64,000 nt of DNA from Rhodococcus sp. SGAir0479 (GTDB lineage: Bacteria; Actinomycetota; Actinomycetes; Mycobacteriales; Mycobacteriaceae). The position numbers and the translations under genes were made by a program. Shown piece after piece: positions 37,203 to 48,350 of the stretch; within the stretch, counting starts at the first letter, position 1, and each line of letters starts with the position of its first letter. The notes under the pieces were generated by a model. The model had not been told where the DNA came from. It did no database searches and saw only the letters and a program-made list of their open reading frames with translations. The stretch is taken from assembly GCF_005484805.1 (NCBI RefSeq), contig NZ_CP039432.1:2108001-2172000 (forward strand), in the 5' to 3' direction.

Positions 37203-38845
37203 GTACAACTACCCAGACCCGGATGGCGGAGCGCGCCGAAGCCGTAGACTCCCGCTACCATCTCGCGGCTGGCATGAAGCGGCAGATCAACAAGGTCTTC
37301 CCGACCCACTGGTCGTTCATGCTCGGCGAGATCGCGCTCTACAGCTTCATCATCCTGCTGATCTCGGGCGTCTACCTGACGCTGTTCTTCGACCCGTCGC
37401 TGGCCGAGGTCACGTACAACGGCGCCTACGAGCCGCTGCGCGGCGTCGAGATGTCCCGTGCGTACGCGACCACCCTCGACATCTCGTTCGAGGTCCGCGG
37501 CGGTCTGTTCGTCCGCCAGATCCACCACTGGGCCGCGCTGATGTTCGCCGCGTCGATCATCGTGCACCTGCTGCGCATCTTCTTCACGGGCGCGTTCCGT
37601 CGCCCGCGTGAGGCGAACTGGGTCATCGGCTCGCTGCTGCTGATCCTGGCGATGTTCGAAGGCTTCTTCGGCTACTCGCTGCCGGACGACCTGCTGTCCG
37701 GTACGGGTCTGCGCGCCGCGCTCTCCGGCATCACGCTCAGTGTGCCGATCGCCGGCACCTGGCTGCACTGGCTGATCTTCGGTGGCGACTTCCCCGGCAC
37801 CCTGATCATCCCGCGTCTGTACGTCGCGCACGTGCTGCTGATCCCGGGCATCCTGCTGGCCCTCATCGCCGCGCACCTCGCGCTGGTGTGGTACCAGAAG
37901 CACACGCAGTTCCCCGGCCCCGGCCGCACCGAGCAGAACGTCGTCGGTGTCCGGATCCTCCCGGTGTTCGCGATGAAGGGTGGCGCGTTCTTCGCGTTCA
38001 CGTTCGGCATCCTGGCGCTCATGGGCGGTCTGCTGCAGATCAACCCGATCTGGAACATCGGTCCGTACAACCCGTCGCAGGTGTCGGCCGGTTCGCAGCC
38101 CGACTTCTACATGATGTGGACCGACGGCATGGCCCGACTGTGGCCGGCGTGGGAGATCTACCTGTTCAACCGGTACACGATCCCCGCCGTGTTCGCCGTC
38201 GCGCTGATCATGGGCATCGTGTTCGCGATCCTGATCGCCTACCCGTGGATCGAGAAGAAGTTCACCAAGGACGACGCTCACCACAACCTGCTGCAGCGTC
38301 CGCGTGACGTCCCGGTCCGTACCGGCATCGGCGCGATGGCCATCGCGTTCTACCTGGTGCTGACGATCTCGTGCATCAACGACATCATCGCCTACCACCT
38401 GGACATCTCGCTCAACGCGATGACCTGGATCGGCCGTATCGGCATGGTGCTGCTGCCCCCGATCGCCTACTACGTCACCTACCGGTTCTGCCTGGGCCTC
38501 CAGCGCAGCGACCGCGCGGTGCTCGAGCACGGCATCGAGACCGGCATCATCAAGCGTCTGCCGCACGGTGAGTACGTCGAGATCCACCAGCCGCTCGGCC
38601 CGGTGGACGAGCACGGTCACCCGATCCCGCTCGAGTACCAGGGTGCTGCGATCCCGAAGAAGATGAACAAGCTGGGCTCCGCCGGCAAGCCGGGTTCGGG
38701 CAGCCTGCTCTCCCCGGATCCGGTCGAGCAGAGCCACGCTCTCGAGTCGGCCGATCACGCGGCCGAGCACGAGCAGCTGCGCATCCTCACCGAGTACCAG
38801 GACCGCAGCCGCGGCAACGGCTCCGGAAACGGCGAAGTGCACTAG
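37199..38845 (+). CDS. qcrB: Cytochrome b subunit of the bc1 complex
   Basis: 548 aa with eight or so membrane helices and a long soluble C-terminus. Haem-binding His pairs occur in I-H-H-W-A-A and H-L-L-R (helix B) and in T-W-L-H-W and A-H-L (helix D). G-Y-S-L-P-D-D lies in the quinol site region. It oxidises menaquinol; in M. tuberculosis this subunit is the target of Q203-type inhibitors. GTG 37199 overlaps the qcrA stop. A clear terminator follows. Confidence 0.95.
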   Translation: MSTTTQTRMAERAEAVDSRYHLAAGMKRQINKVFPTHWSFMLGEIALYSFIILLISGVYLTLFFDPSLAEVTYNGAYEPLRGVEMSRAYATTLDISFEVRGGLFVRQIHHWAALMFAASIIVHLLRIFFTGAFRRPREANWVIGSLLLILAMFEGFFGYSLPDDLLSGTGLRAALSGITLSVPIAGTWLHWLIFGGDFPGTLIIPRLYVAHVLLIPGILLALIAAHLALVWYQKHTQFPGPGRTEQNVVGVRILPVFAMKGGAFFAFTFGILALMGGLLQINPIWNIGPYNPSQVSAGSQPDFYMMWTDGMARLWPAWEIYLFNRYTIPAVFAVALIMGIVFAILIAYPWIEKKFTKDDAHHNLLQRPRDVPVRTGIGAMAIAFYLVLTISCINDIIAYHLDISLNAMTWIGRIGMVLLPPIAYYVTYRFCLGLQRSDRAVLEHGIETGIIKRLPHGEYVEIHQPLGPVDEHGHPIPLEYQGAAIPKKMNKLGSAGKPGSGSLLSPDPVEQSHALESADHAAEHEQLRILTEYQDRSRGNGSGNGEVH

Positions 38846-38861
38846 ATCGCCCGATCCGACG

Positions 38862-38894
38862 AAAGGCCCCGAACCGATACGGTTCGGGGCCTTT
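38862..38894 (+). terminator. Terminator after qcrB
   Basis: Perfect 14-bp arms (38862-38875 and 38881-38894), loop of 5 nt, ending in CCTTTCCC. Confidence 0.85.
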
Positions 38895-39003
38895 CCCGTT
38901 GTACCGGTGCCGGGCGCCCACTCCCCCACCGGCGAAACCCTCCCCCACCCCCTTCAGACGTCCTGATGTCGCGGACGACACCGCTACCGATGGGGGAAAA
39001 CCG

Positions 39004-40443
39004 ATGGCGACCAGCTTCGTCGACGAACGCTACGCGCCGGTTCGCGCTGAGGTCACGGAGTTCGACCTGCCCGTGCAGGGCACGATCCCCGATTGGCTGG
39101 ACGGCCGCTACGTGCGAAACGGCCCCAATCCGATCGCGGACGTGCGTCCCGACGAATACAACTGGTTCACCGGCGACGGCATGGTCCACGGCGTCCGGCT
39201 CGGTGGCGGCAGCGCGCTCTGGTATCGCAATCGTTGGGTCGACTCCGAAGTGACGGCGGCCACGCTGCACCGCACGGCGCCCCGGGAGAGCGGCAGGTCC
39301 CCGCTGCACGGTCCGTCCGCAAACACCAACGTCATCGGATTCGCCGGACGGACCCTGGCACTGGTCGAGGGTGGGGTGGCGTCTGCGGAACTGTCCTACG
39401 ATCTCGACACCGTCGAGGTGTGTGATTTCGACGGCGCCGTCCGCGGTGGATACACCGCGCATCCTGTCCAGGACCCTGCGACCGGTGAATTACACGCCGT
39501 CTCCTACCATTTCGGGCGCGGCAACACCGTCCAGTACACCGTCGTCGGTCCGGACGGCCGACTGCGCCGGAAGGTCCCGATCCGCGTGGCCGGCAGCCCG
39601 ATGATCCACGCCTTCTCACTCACCCGCGACTACGTGGTGATCTACGACCTGCCCGTCACGTTCGACGTGCGCAGCGCCGTCGCCGCGAACGTGACGCGGC
39701 CGCTGCGCCCACTCGCGGCCCTCGCGCTCGGCGCCGCCGTCGGGCGTGTGCGCGTTCCCCCGCCGCTGATGAATCGTCTCCCGCGCACCCGCGCCGGTTC
39801 CTTCCCCTACGCGTGGAACCCCGGCTACCCGGCCCGGGTGGGGTTGCTCCCCCGCCGCGGCGCTCCGGAACCGCGCTGGTCGGAGATCGAGCCCTGTTAC
39901 GTCTTCCATCCCGTCAACGCGTACAGCACCGGGACCGGCGTCGTCGTCGACGTCGTCGTCCACGAACGGGTCTTCGACGGCGACCTGACCGGTCCGTCGG
40001 AGGGCCGACCACGATGGGAGCGGTGGCACGTCGAGCCCGGCGTGGCGGTCCGGCGAGAACGCCTCGCCGACGATCACGTCGAGTTCCCGCGAATCGACGA
40101 GCGGTTCACGAGCGGTGTGCACAGCGACGCCTGGATGGTCTCCGGAACCGCCGCCGGCGAACATCGGCTCCTGCGCACCCGCCGCGACCGCGGGGTAGAG
40201 GTGATGCGGGACTTCGGCCCGCGGTCGGCCGTGGGCGAGTTCGTCTTCCACAGCGAGTCCCGCGACAGCGCCGAGGGCGACGGGATCGTCATGGGCCTGG
40301 TGTCGGACCTGGCGGGCCCCACGACCGAACTTCGTATTCTCGACGCACAGACACTCGAGGACCGGGCAGCCGTCGCGCTGCCCCAGCGGGTGCCGGCCGG
40401 CTTCCACGGCAACTGGATTCCCGACAGCGTCGTTCGAGCCTGA
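39004..40443 (+). CDS. Carotenoid cleavage oxygenase (RPE65/CCD family)
   Basis: 479 aa. Seven-bladed propeller enzyme that splits a polyene double bond with a non-haem iron. The four iron His are visible: H153 (T-A-H-P), H202 (M-I-H-A-F), H302 (F-H-P-V-N-A-Y) and H468 (F-H-G-N-W). Also N-G-P-N-P near the N-terminus and D-G-M-V-H. ATG 39004 is preceded by GGGGGAAAA. It has its own terminator and stands alone between qcrB and ctaF, where mycobacteria carry other genes. The substrate could be the carotenoid made by the crt genes at 0-10 kb, or a lignin-type stilbene; the family does both. Confidence 0.9.
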   Translation: MATSFVDERYAPVRAEVTEFDLPVQGTIPDWLDGRYVRNGPNPIADVRPDEYNWFTGDGMVHGVRLGGGSALWYRNRWVDSEVTAATLHRTAPRESGRSPLHGPSANTNVIGFAGRTLALVEGGVASAELSYDLDTVEVCDFDGAVRGGYTAHPVQDPATGELHAVSYHFGRGNTVQYTVVGPDGRLRRKVPIRVAGSPMIHAFSLTRDYVVIYDLPVTFDVRSAVAANVTRPLRPLAALALGAAVGRVRVPPPLMNRLPRTRAGSFPYAWNPGYPARVGLLPRRGAPEPRWSEIEPCYVFHPVNAYSTGTGVVVDVVVHERVFDGDLTGPSEGRPRWERWHVEPGVAVRRERLADDHVEFPRIDERFTSGVHSDAWMVSGTAAGEHRLLRTRRDRGVEVMRDFGPRSAVGEFVFHSESRDSAEGDGIVMGLVSDLAGPTTELRILDAQTLEDRAAVALPQRVPAGFHGNWIPDSVVRA

Positions 40444-40484
40444 GCCGGAAGCTCGGAATGTCACATGAGCAATCGGACCCCGAA

Positions 40485-40531
40485 AACGCCGTAGGCGCCG
40501 AACCCCAGCGGGGTCCGGCGCCTACGGCGTT
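40485..40531. terminator. Bidirectional terminator between the CCD gene and ctaF
   Basis: 16-bp perfect arms 40485-40500 and 40516-40531. The inner ACCCC-AGC-GGGGT also pairs, giving one long hairpin. Confidence 0.85.
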
Positions 40532-40546
40532 GCTGTGGAGTACGTG

Positions 40547-40963
40547 TCAGTGCTTCTCCGGGCCGAGGTGATACTCGAAGACCAGACCGGCGGCCGCGGC
40601 CAGCACGAGTGCCACCGCCACGACGATCATCCACGGCTGGAAGAACGCCAGCGACAGTGCGGCGATCGCGGCAGCGCCGGCCAGCAGGATGGGCCAGAAG
40701 CTACCCGGGCTGAAGAAGCCCAGATCGCCGGAGCCGTCGGAGATCTCCGCCTCCTCGTAGTCCTCGGGGCGGGTGTCGAGACGACGCGCCACGAAACGGA
40801 AGTACGTTCCGACGATGAGGCTCAGGCCCGCCGACAGGACGATCGCGGTGAGGCCGGCCCATTCGATTCCGGTACGCGACATCGAGGTGAAGACACCGTA
40901 GACGATCGCGACGAGAATGAAGAACACCGTCAGGATCTCGAAGAGCTTGGCTTCGATCTTCAT
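40547..40963 (-). CDS. ctaF: Cytochrome c oxidase subunit IV
   Basis: 138 aa, four membrane helices. Actinobacterial subunit IV: starts M-K-I-E-A-K-L-F, with [10 protein letters not shown] in the middle loop and V-F-E-Y-H near the end. It is a structural part of the aa3 oxidase, Rv2199c in M. tuberculosis. It follows ctaC by 36 nt in the same direction and is surely co-transcribed. Confidence 0.93.
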   Translation of the reverse strand: MKIEAKLFEILTVFFILVAIVYGVFTSMSRTGIEWAGLTAIVLSAGLSLIVGTYFRFVARRLDTRPEDYEEAEISDGSGDLGFFSPGSFWPILLAGAAAIAALSLAFFQPWMIVVAVALVLAAAAGLVFEYHLGPEKH

Positions 40964-40999
40964 ATCAGTTCTTGTCCTTGGTCAGGGGTGCTCGGGCGG

Positions 41000-42064
41000 T
41001 CAGTTACCGGTGGCCGATGCCTCGCGCACGGTGCGGTCGGTGTTGAACGGCGACGTCGAGGTCGCAGTCGGGGACTCACCGATCGACGCGAGTGCCTCAG
41101 CGGTGCCCAGGCCCTTGCCGCCCTCCTCGGCGGGCTTGCGAGCCTCGATGTACTGCTCGAACTTCTCCGGCGTCACAGCGCGGACCTCGAAGTTCATCAT
41201 CGCGTGGAACGTGCCGCACATCTCGGCGCAACGGCCCACGAACGCGCCTTCCTTCTCGATCTCGCTGATCTGGAAGACGTTGTCGGAGTGGTTCTCCTTG
41301 GGGTTCGGGTTCACGTCACGCTTGAACAGGAACTCGGGGACCCAGAAGGAGTGGATGACGTCGGAGGACGCCAGCACGAACTCGATGCGCTTGCCGGTCG
41401 GGAGAACGAGGATCGGAACCTCGTTGCTCGTACCGACGGTCTCGATCTTGTCGTAGTGCAGGTAGGACAGGTCCTGCGGGTTCTTGCCGTGGATCGCGCC
41501 GATCTTTTCCTTGCCGTGCTCGTCGACACCCTCGGGCTTGGACGCGGCCAGCGCGGCCTCGGTGGCGGCCTGGTCGGTGCCCTCGTACTTGGCGGCGCCG
41601 TCACCCAGATCGATCGTGCGGTAACCGAACTTCCAGTTCCACTGGTACGCGGTGACGTCGACGACGACGTTCGGGTTGTCCTTCTTCTCCGTGACGTAGT
41701 TCTGGACGACCACGGTGAAGTAGAAGAGCACGGCGATGATCACGAACGGGACTGCCGTGTAGAAGAGCTCCAGCGGCACGTTGTAGGCCGTCTGGCGCGG
41801 GAACTCGGGCGAGTCCTTCTTCTTGCGGTGGAAGACGACCACCCAGAAGGTGAGGCCCCACACGATGACACCCATGACGAGGGCGGCGATGACCGACCAC
41901 GTCCACAGTTCGCGCATACGTTCGGCCTGAGGGGTAACTCCCGATGGCCACCCGAAGCGAAGCACCGAATTGTCGATTGAACAACCCGACAGCAGCATGG
42001 CAGCTATGCCCAGAGATGCTGCCAGCCCGGCTCGCCGAAGGATCCGACCTTGCGCCACGTTCAC
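41000..42064 (-). CDS. ctaC: Cytochrome c oxidase subunit II
   Basis: 354 aa. Lipoprotein signal with L-L-S-G-C, two membrane helices, then the cupredoxin domain. The Cu-A site is complete: [12 protein letters not shown] near residue 295. Aromatic electron entry is Y-Q-W-N-W-K-F. A loop rich in Ala and Lys (about residues 155-200) is the extra segment that contacts QcrC in supercomplexes of this group. GTG 42064 has AGGAAGG upstream. It corresponds to Rv2200c; asnB is divergent. Confidence 0.93.
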   Translation of the reverse strand: MNVAQGRILRRAGLAASLGIAAMLLSGCSIDNSVLRFGWPSGVTPQAERMRELWTWSVIAALVMGVIVWGLTFWVVVFHRKKKDSPEFPRQTAYNVPLELFYTAVPFVIIAVLFYFTVVVQNYVTEKKDNPNVVVDVTAYQWNWKFGYRTIDLGDGAAKYEGTDQAATEAALAASKPEGVDEHGKEKIGAIHGKNPQDLSYLHYDKIETVGTSNEVPILVLPTGKRIEFVLASSDVIHSFWVPEFLFKRDVNPNPKENHSDNVFQISEIEKEGAFVGRCAEMCGTFHAMMNFEVRAVTPEKFEQYIEARKPAEEGGKGLGTAEALASIGESPTATSTSPFNTDRTVREASATGN

Positions 42065-42366
42065 GCCTTCCTGATCGCCGCAATTCCACTAGGGCACACC
42101 CGGAGGGAAGGCCCAATTACTACGCAGCGTAGACCAACCGCGCCGATACTCCACTGTCGGGTCGGCGCCCGTGTTGCAGTCGGGACCAATGTCCCGCGAC
42201 GTTACGTGCGCTACCTGGGATTGAGCTGAGAGCCGCGTCTCCTCGCGGTCCCCGAGCGGGGGTCCCGCCCCGAAACTGCGGCATACTTCCGTGGGGGAAT
42301 TCGGCGTGCTTCGGCACCGGCCGGCTCCCGACCGACAATCGACACCGAATCGAGGTACTGGACGCT
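42065..42366. other. Divergent promoter region ctaC/asnB
   Basis: 302 bases with no gene. A possible -10 box CATACT lies at 42281-42286 on the plus strand. I see no operator or riboswitch that I can name. Confidence 0.35.
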
Positions 42367-44292
42367 GTGTGCGGACTGCTCGGACTACTCACCACGGACG
42401 GCACCAGCGACGACGCGGTCGCGCGCGTCGGTGCGGCCATGCACTGTCTGCGTCACCGTGGCCCCGACGAGCACGGGACCTGGCACGACGACGACCTGAT
42501 CTTCGGATTCAACCGACTGTCGATCATCGACATCGAGCATTCCCACCAGCCGCTGCGATGGGGTCCGCCGGAGAACCCCGAGCGCTACGCGCTCGCCTTC
42601 AACGGCGAGATCTACAACTACCTCGAGGTGCGCGAGGAACTCGCGAAGGACCACGACGCGCAGTTCCGCACCGAGGGTGACAGTGAGGCCATCGTCGCGG
42701 CGTACCACTACTGGGGCGCCGACGCGGTCCGCCGTCTGCGCGGCATGTTCGCGTTCGCGGTCTGGGACACCGAGACCCGCGAGCTGTTCGTGGCGCGCGA
42801 CCCGTTCGGCATCAAGCCGCTGTTCATCGCCACCGGCACGCACGGCTTCGCCTTCGGCAGCGAGAAGAAGAGCCTGCTCGAGCTGTCCGACGTCATCGGG
42901 ATCGGCACCGAGCTCGACGCGCGCGCGACCGAGCACTACACCGTTCTGCAATACGTGCCCGAACCCGAGACGCTGCACACCGAGATCCGCCGGCTCGAGT
43001 CGGGCTGCCACGCGCGGCTGACGCCGGGCGAGGCGCCGAGGATCACGCGCTACTTCACCCCCACGTTCCCGGCGGTGCCGTTCGCCGCGGGCGCGGAGCA
43101 GTCCCGGTACCGGGAGATCGCCGAGGCGCTCGAGGATTCGGTCGCCAAGCACATGCGGGCCGACGTCACGGTCGGCTCGTTCCTCTCCGGCGGTATCGAC
43201 TCCACCGCGATCGCGGCGCTGGCGATGCGCCACAATCCGAACCTGATCACCTTCACCACCGGGTTCGAGCGCGAGGGCTACTCCGAGGTCGACGTCGCCG
43301 CCGAGTCCGCCGCCGCGATCGGCGCCCGCCACGTGGTCAAGGTGGTCTCCCCCGCCGAGTTCGCGGCCGCGATCCCCGAGATCATCTGGTACCTCGACGA
43401 CCCGGTCGCCGATCCGGCGCTGGTGCCGCTGTGGTTCGTCGCGAAGGAGGCCCGCAAGCACGTCAAGGTCGTGCTCTCGGGTGAGGGCGCCGACGAGTTG
43501 TTCGGCGGCTACACCATCTACCGGGAGCCGTTGTCGCTGAAGCCGTTCGACTACCTCCCGAAGCCGCTGCGCCGCGCCGCGGCGGCGCTGTCGGAGCGTA
43601 TCCCGGACGGCACCCGCGGCAAGAGCCTGCTGCACCGCGGTTCGATGACGCTCGAGGAGCGCTACTACGGCAACGCGCGCAGCTTCAACGACACGCAGCT
43701 GCGCGCGGTACTGCGCGACTTCCGTCCCGAGTGGACGCACCAGGACGTCACGGCGCCGATCTACGCGCAGTCGCGGGACTGGGATCCGGTGGCGCGGATG
43801 CAGCACCTGGACCTGTTCACGTGGCTGCGCGGCGACATCCTCGTCAAGGCCGACAAGATGACGATGGCGAACTCGCTCGAGCTGCGGGTGCCGTTCCTCG
43901 ATCCCGAGGTGTTCGCGGTGGCCTCGCGGGTGCCGCTCGACCAGAAGATCACGAAGACGACGACGAAGTACGCGCTGCGGCAGGCGCTCGAGGGCATCGT
44001 GCCGCCGCACGTGCTGCACCGCGCCAAGCTGGGTTTCCCGGTGCCGCTGCGGCACTGGCTCGCCGGGACCGAACTGTTCGACTGGGCGCACCAGCAGATC
44101 GCCGAGTCGGGCACCGACCACATCTTCGACAAGGCCGCCGTCAGCCGGATGCTCGACGACCATCGACAGGGCGTCTCGGATCACAGCCGTCGACTGTGGA
44201 CGATTCTGTGCTTCATGGTGTGGCACGGCATCTTCGTCGAGAAGCGGATTCTCCCGCAGATCCAGGAACCGGTGTACCCCGTCAGCCTGTAG
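42367..44292 (+). CDS. asnB: Glutamine-hydrolysing asparagine synthetase
   Basis: 641 aa. The start codon is followed at once by Cys2, the glutaminase nucleophile (M-C-G-L-L), which fixes the start. Glutaminase domain to about residue 210: R-H-R-G-P-D, F-N-G-E-I-Y-N-Y. The synthetase domain has the pyrophosphate motif S-F-L-S-G-G-I-D-S-T and G-E-G-A-D-E-L-F-G-G-Y. It makes asparagine from aspartate; in mycobacteria this homologue (Rv2201, AsnB/LtsA) is linked to envelope amidation and lysozyme resistance. The TAG stop lies within a repeated palindromic element. Confidence 0.93.
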   Translation: MCGLLGLLTTDGTSDDAVARVGAAMHCLRHRGPDEHGTWHDDDLIFGFNRLSIIDIEHSHQPLRWGPPENPERYALAFNGEIYNYLEVREELAKDHDAQFRTEGDSEAIVAAYHYWGADAVRRLRGMFAFAVWDTETRELFVARDPFGIKPLFIATGTHGFAFGSEKKSLLELSDVIGIGTELDARATEHYTVLQYVPEPETLHTEIRRLESGCHARLTPGEAPRITRYFTPTFPAVPFAAGAEQSRYREIAEALEDSVAKHMRADVTVGSFLSGGIDSTAIAALAMRHNPNLITFTTGFEREGYSEVDVAAESAAAIGARHVVKVVSPAEFAAAIPEIIWYLDDPVADPALVPLWFVAKEARKHVKVVLSGEGADELFGGYTIYREPLSLKPFDYLPKPLRRAAAALSERIPDGTRGKSLLHRGSMTLEERYYGNARSFNDTQLRAVLRDFRPEWTHQDVTAPIYAQSRDWDPVARMQHLDLFTWLRGDILVKADKMTMANSLELRVPFLDPEVFAVASRVPLDQKITKTTTKYALRQALEGIVPPHVLHRAKLGFPVPLRHWLAGTELFDWAHQQIAESGTDHIFDKAAVSRMLDDHRQGVSDHSRRLWTILCFMVWHGIFVEKRILPQIQEPVYPVSL

Positions 44293-44352
44293 GCGCGTCG
44301 CGCCTGTGCGCCTTTCCGGGAGCGCGAGCATCCGGGAAGGCGCACAGGCGGC
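44290..44352. repeat. Palindromic repeat element, copy 1 (asnB/adoK junction)
   Basis: Begins with the asnB stop TAG and GGCGC-N-TCGCGCC, then a stem of 18 bp (44302-44319 and 44332-44349, one G.U-type mismatch). The first 29 bases agree with copy 2 at 54206 in all but two places. It probably acts as the terminator for both converging genes. Confidence 0.8.
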
Positions 44353-44361
44353 GCAGCCGTC

Positions 44362-45459
<1,098 letters not shown>

Positions 45460-45810
45460 TCAGTTGAAGGAGTCGCCGCAGGCGCACGACCCGGTGGCGT
45501 TCGGGTTGTCGATCGTGAAGCCCTGCTTCTCGATGCTGTCGACGAAGTCGATCGACGCACCCTCGACATAGGGGGCGCTCATGCGGTCGACCGCGAGGTT
45601 GACGCCGCCGAAGTCGACGACGAGGTCACCGTCGAGCGTGCGGTCGTCGAAGAACAGCTGGTAGCGCAGACCCGCGCAACCACCGGGCTGCACGGCAATA
45701 CGCAGCGCGAGGTCGTCGCGCCCCTCCTGATCGAGCAGCGCCTTCGCCTTGGAAGACGCGGCCTCGGTCATCGTGACGCCGTGCGTGGCGGTCTCGTTCT
45801 GCACAGTCAT
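45460..45810 (-). CDS. A-type iron-sulfur carrier (HesB/IscA/ErpA)
   Basis: 116 aa. Carries a cluster on three Cys: C45 in G-G-C-A-G-L-R-Y and C109-A-C111-G-D-S at the C-terminus. It hands iron-sulfur clusters to target enzymes; lipA and the Rieske protein in this window are plausible clients. It corresponds to Rv2204c. ATG 45810 is preceded by GGGAGAG. It stands alone with its own terminator, 59 nt after the glycerate kinase gene. Confidence 0.92.
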   Translation of the reverse strand: MTVQNETATHGVTMTEAASSKAKALLDQEGRDDLALRIAVQPGGCAGLRYQLFFDDRTLDGDLVVDFGGVNLAVDRMSAPYVEGASIDFVDSIEKQGFTIDNPNATGSCACGDSFN

Positions 45811-45869
45811 GGGCTCTCCCTGTCGCTCGTACCAAACCCGTGATCGCTTCAACGGTACTCTCCGCACTC

Positions 45870-46937
45870 CTATTCCTCATGTGTCGCCCCGCACTCCGCC
45901 CGGCCCGCGACGCGCGCGGTCAGCGTTTCGAGCTCGGACGCCGCCTCGGCCATCGCGCGCTCGACGGAGCCGGCGGACTCGGCGATCGAGAACGCAGCCG
46001 CGATGCCGGCGTCGTGCACCGCCTCCCGGTCCACCGCGATCTGCCCGGCGACCAGCACGATCGGCACCCCGGCCTCGGCGGCCACCCGCGCCAGCGAGGT
46101 GACGAGCTTCCCGCGCAGCGACTGGTGGTCGAACTTCCCCTCACCGGTGAGCACCAGTTGCGCCGCCGCGACCTGCCGGGCCTGGTCGGTGACCTCGGCG
46201 ACGACGGCCGCGCCGGACGCGCGGACGCCGCCGAGGGCCAGGAGCGCGGCGCCGAGCCCACCGGCCGCACCCGCCCCCGCCAGGTCGGCGACGTCGCGGC
46301 CGGCGGCGGCGGCCAGTTCCGCCGCCCACGCGACGTTGCGCTGCTCGAGCACCGCCACCGCGTCGGCGTCGGCGCCCTTCTGCGGACCGAAGACCCGAGC
46401 GGCGCCGTGCTCCCCGAGGAGTGGGTGTTCGACGTCGGTGGCCGCGACCACCTCGACACCGGCGAGCCGGCTCCGCGCCCGGTCCAGGCCGCCGAGCGCG
46501 GCGACCAGCCCGCGGCCGCCGTCGGTGCAGCAGCTGCCACCGAGCCCGACGACGATTCGGCGGGCTCCGGCTGCGACTGCGGCGGCGAGCAGCTGCCCCA
46601 CCCCGCGGCTGTGCGCCCGCAGTGCGGTGTCCGGGTTCGGCGGCCCACCGAGCAGCCCGAGCCCCACGGCCTGCGCGGACTCGATGTAGGCGGTGCCGTC
46701 GGCCAGGACCCAGCGCGCGACGGTCTCCGCGTCGAGCGGGCCGGCGACCCGGGAGGCCCGCCTGCCGCCGACCGTGCCGGAGATCACGTCGACGAACGCG
46801 GGCCCGCCGTCGGACTGGGGTGCGCGGACGATGTCGTCGGCCGGACGGACGGATCGCCAGCCGGCGGCCATCGCGTCGGCCGCCTGTACCGCGGTGAGGG
46901 TTTCGCCGAACGAGTCGGGGGCGATCAGCACACGCAT
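45870..46937 (-). CDS. glxK: Glycerate kinase
   Basis: 355 aa. GckI/GlxK-type: starts [14 protein letters not shown], with [13 protein letters not shown] and [11 protein letters not shown] in the active-site regions. It phosphorylates D-glycerate to 2- or 3-phosphoglycerate for entry into glycolysis. It corresponds to Rv2205c. It is divergent from the DUF3043 gene; no pathway partner lies next to it. Confidence 0.88.
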   Translation of the reverse strand: MRVLIAPDSFGETLTAVQAADAMAAGWRSVRPADDIVRAPQSDGGPAFVDVISGTVGGRRASRVAGPLDAETVARWVLADGTAYIESAQAVGLGLLGGPPNPDTALRAHSRGVGQLLAAAVAAGARRIVVGLGGSCCTDGGRGLVAALGGLDRARSRLAGVEVVAATDVEHPLLGEHGAARVFGPQKGADADAVAVLEQRNVAWAAELAAAAGRDVADLAGAGAAGGLGAALLALGGVRASGAAVVAEVTDQARQVAAAQLVLTGEGKFDHQSLRGKLVTSLARVAAEAGVPIVLVAGQIAVDREAVHDAGIAAAFSIAESAGSVERAMAEAASELETLTARVAGRAECGATHEE

Positions 46938-47045
46938 CCGCGCAGTGTATTGCGGCCCGGCGACCTCGGCATTTCGCGCCGCGTCCTGGCGGTTCGACGG
47001 GTGGTCGGTTTCGCCACGGCGGCGGTTATCCCATAGCCTGGAGAC

Positions 47046-47714
47046 GTGAAGCTGCTACGCCGAGGCGACTCCGACAATTCCGACAAGCGCGACGTCGAGG
47101 TCATCGAGTCGACCGCGGAGACCACCAGTGCGGCGACCGGGACCGGTGCCGCGACGCCCGGCAAGGGCCGCCCCACACCCCGGCGCCGGGACGCCGAGGC
47201 CAAGCGCCGTGGACCGGTCGCGCCCGCACCGCTGACCACCAAGGAGGCGCGGGCCCGCCGCAAGGCCACCCGCGGTTCCAAGGAGGAACGCAAGATCGCC
47301 GCGGCCGAGCGGCGCGCGGATTCCGCCGACCGCCGAGCCCGCATGCTCGCCGGCGAGGACAAGTACCTGCTGCCGCGCGACAAGGGCCCGGTCCGCGCGT
47401 ACGTGCGCGACATCGTCGACAGTCGCCGCAACCTCGTGGGCCTGTTCATGCCGCTCGCGCTGATCCTGATCCTGGCGATGTTCCTGAGCCCGGTCATCCA
47501 GAGCTACGTCACGCTCGGCATGCTCGTGATGATGCTGTTCATGGCCGGCGAGGGCTACTTCCTCGGCCGCATGATCAACCGGCGGGTCCGCGAGCGTTTC
47601 CCCGACTCCGTCGACGGCGGCTTCAAGCTCGGCTGGTACGCGTTCGTGCGGGCGTCGCAGATCCGCAAGATGCGCGCCCCCAAGCCCCGCGTCGGCCCGG
47701 GCGACGCCGTCTGA
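47046..47714 (+). CDS. DUF3043 membrane protein (Rv2206-like)
   Basis: 222 aa. The first half is strongly basic and charged ([15 protein letters not shown] and many Arg/Lys repeats, probably coiled), the second holds two membrane helices near residues 135-175, followed by a basic tail. This matches DUF3043, conserved in Actinobacteria, function unknown. GTG 47046 has TAGCCT 6 nt upstream, a leaderless start. A good terminator follows. Confidence 0.85.
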   Translation: MKLLRRGDSDNSDKRDVEVIESTAETTSAATGTGAATPGKGRPTPRRRDAEAKRRGPVAPAPLTTKEARARRKATRGSKEERKIAAAERRADSADRRARMLAGEDKYLLPRDKGPVRAYVRDIVDSRRNLVGLFMPLALILILAMFLSPVIQSYVTLGMLVMMLFMAGEGYFLGRMINRRVRERFPDSVDGGFKLGWYAFVRASQIRKMRAPKPRVGPGDAV

Positions 47715-47726
47715 TCCGTCCCCCGT

Positions 47727-47759
47727 CGGGCCGGTCCTCGCACTGCGAGGACCGGCCCG
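47727..47759 (+). terminator. Terminator after the DUF3043 gene
   Basis: 16-bp arms 47727-47742 and 47744-47759, perfect; in practice a 14-bp stem with a 5-nt loop. Confidence 0.8.
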
Positions 47760-47783
47760 ATGCTGTTGGTAGCGTCTAACCCC

Positions 47784-48350
47784 GTGCTCTCCCCTGCCGC
47801 GTCCGCCCCGCATCGCACACTCGTCCTCGGCGGCGCCCGGTCCGGGAAGTCCGCGCACGCCGAGGACCTGCTCGGCGCGTCGAGCGGGCGTGCCGACGTC
47901 CGGTACGTGGCCACCGCGCGCCGGTATCCGGGCGACGCCGACTGGGACGCGCGGATCGAGCTGCACCGGCGCCGCCGGCCGGCCGACTGGACGACGGTCG
48001 AGACCGCCGACGGCGACAGCCTGATCGACCTCCTGTCGGCGGCGGGCCCCCACCCGCCGACACTCGTCGACGATCTGGGGACGTGGCTCACCGGCGAGCT
48101 CGACGACGCCGGGGCATGGGATGCGCCGCGCGGCACCGTCGCACCGCGCACCGATGCCCTCGTGGCCGCGGTCGCCGGGTTCGGCGGGCGGCTGCTGCTC
48201 GTCAGTCCCGAGGTGGGCCTGGGCGTGATTCCGGAGACCCGCGCGGGTCGCCTGTTCCGCGACGAGATCGGCGCCCTCAATTCCCGGCTGGCGACCGTGT
48301 GCGACGACGTGGTGCTCGTCGTCGCTGGGCTACCCCTGACACTCAAGTGA
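47784..48350 (+). CDS. cobU: Adenosylcobinamide kinase / guanylyltransferase
   Basis: 188 aa. P-loop G16-G-A-R-S-G-K22-S at the N-terminus, V-A-T-A-R near residue 50, and D-D-L-G-T-W-L-T-G for the nucleotide-loop lid. It phosphorylates adenosylcobinamide and adds GMP, making AdoCbi-GDP in cobalamin assembly. GTG 47784 is chosen because TAGCGT lies 8 nt upstream; the frame is open from 47760. Its stop overlaps the cobT start. No cobalamin riboswitch is visible. Confidence 0.88.
   Translation: MLSPAASAPHRTLVLGGARSGKSAHAEDLLGASSGRADVRYVATARRYPGDADWDARIELHRRRRPADWTTVETADGDSLIDLLSAAGPHPPTLVDDLGTWLTGELDDAGAWDAPRGTVAPRTDALVAAVAGFGGRLLLVSPEVGLGVIPETRAGRLFRDEIGALNSRLATVCDDVVLVVAGLPLTLK

Noticed and set aside
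37136-38929. 597-codon frame opposite qcrB
   Set aside because: Antisense shadow of a conserved respiratory gene.
42385-44331. 648-codon minus-strand frame opposite asnB
   Set aside because: Antisense to a well-supported asnB; composition is shadow-like.
47715-47783. Possible cobalamin riboswitch before cobUTS
   Set aside because: Only 69 nt, filled by a terminator and a -10 box; no B12-box sequence.
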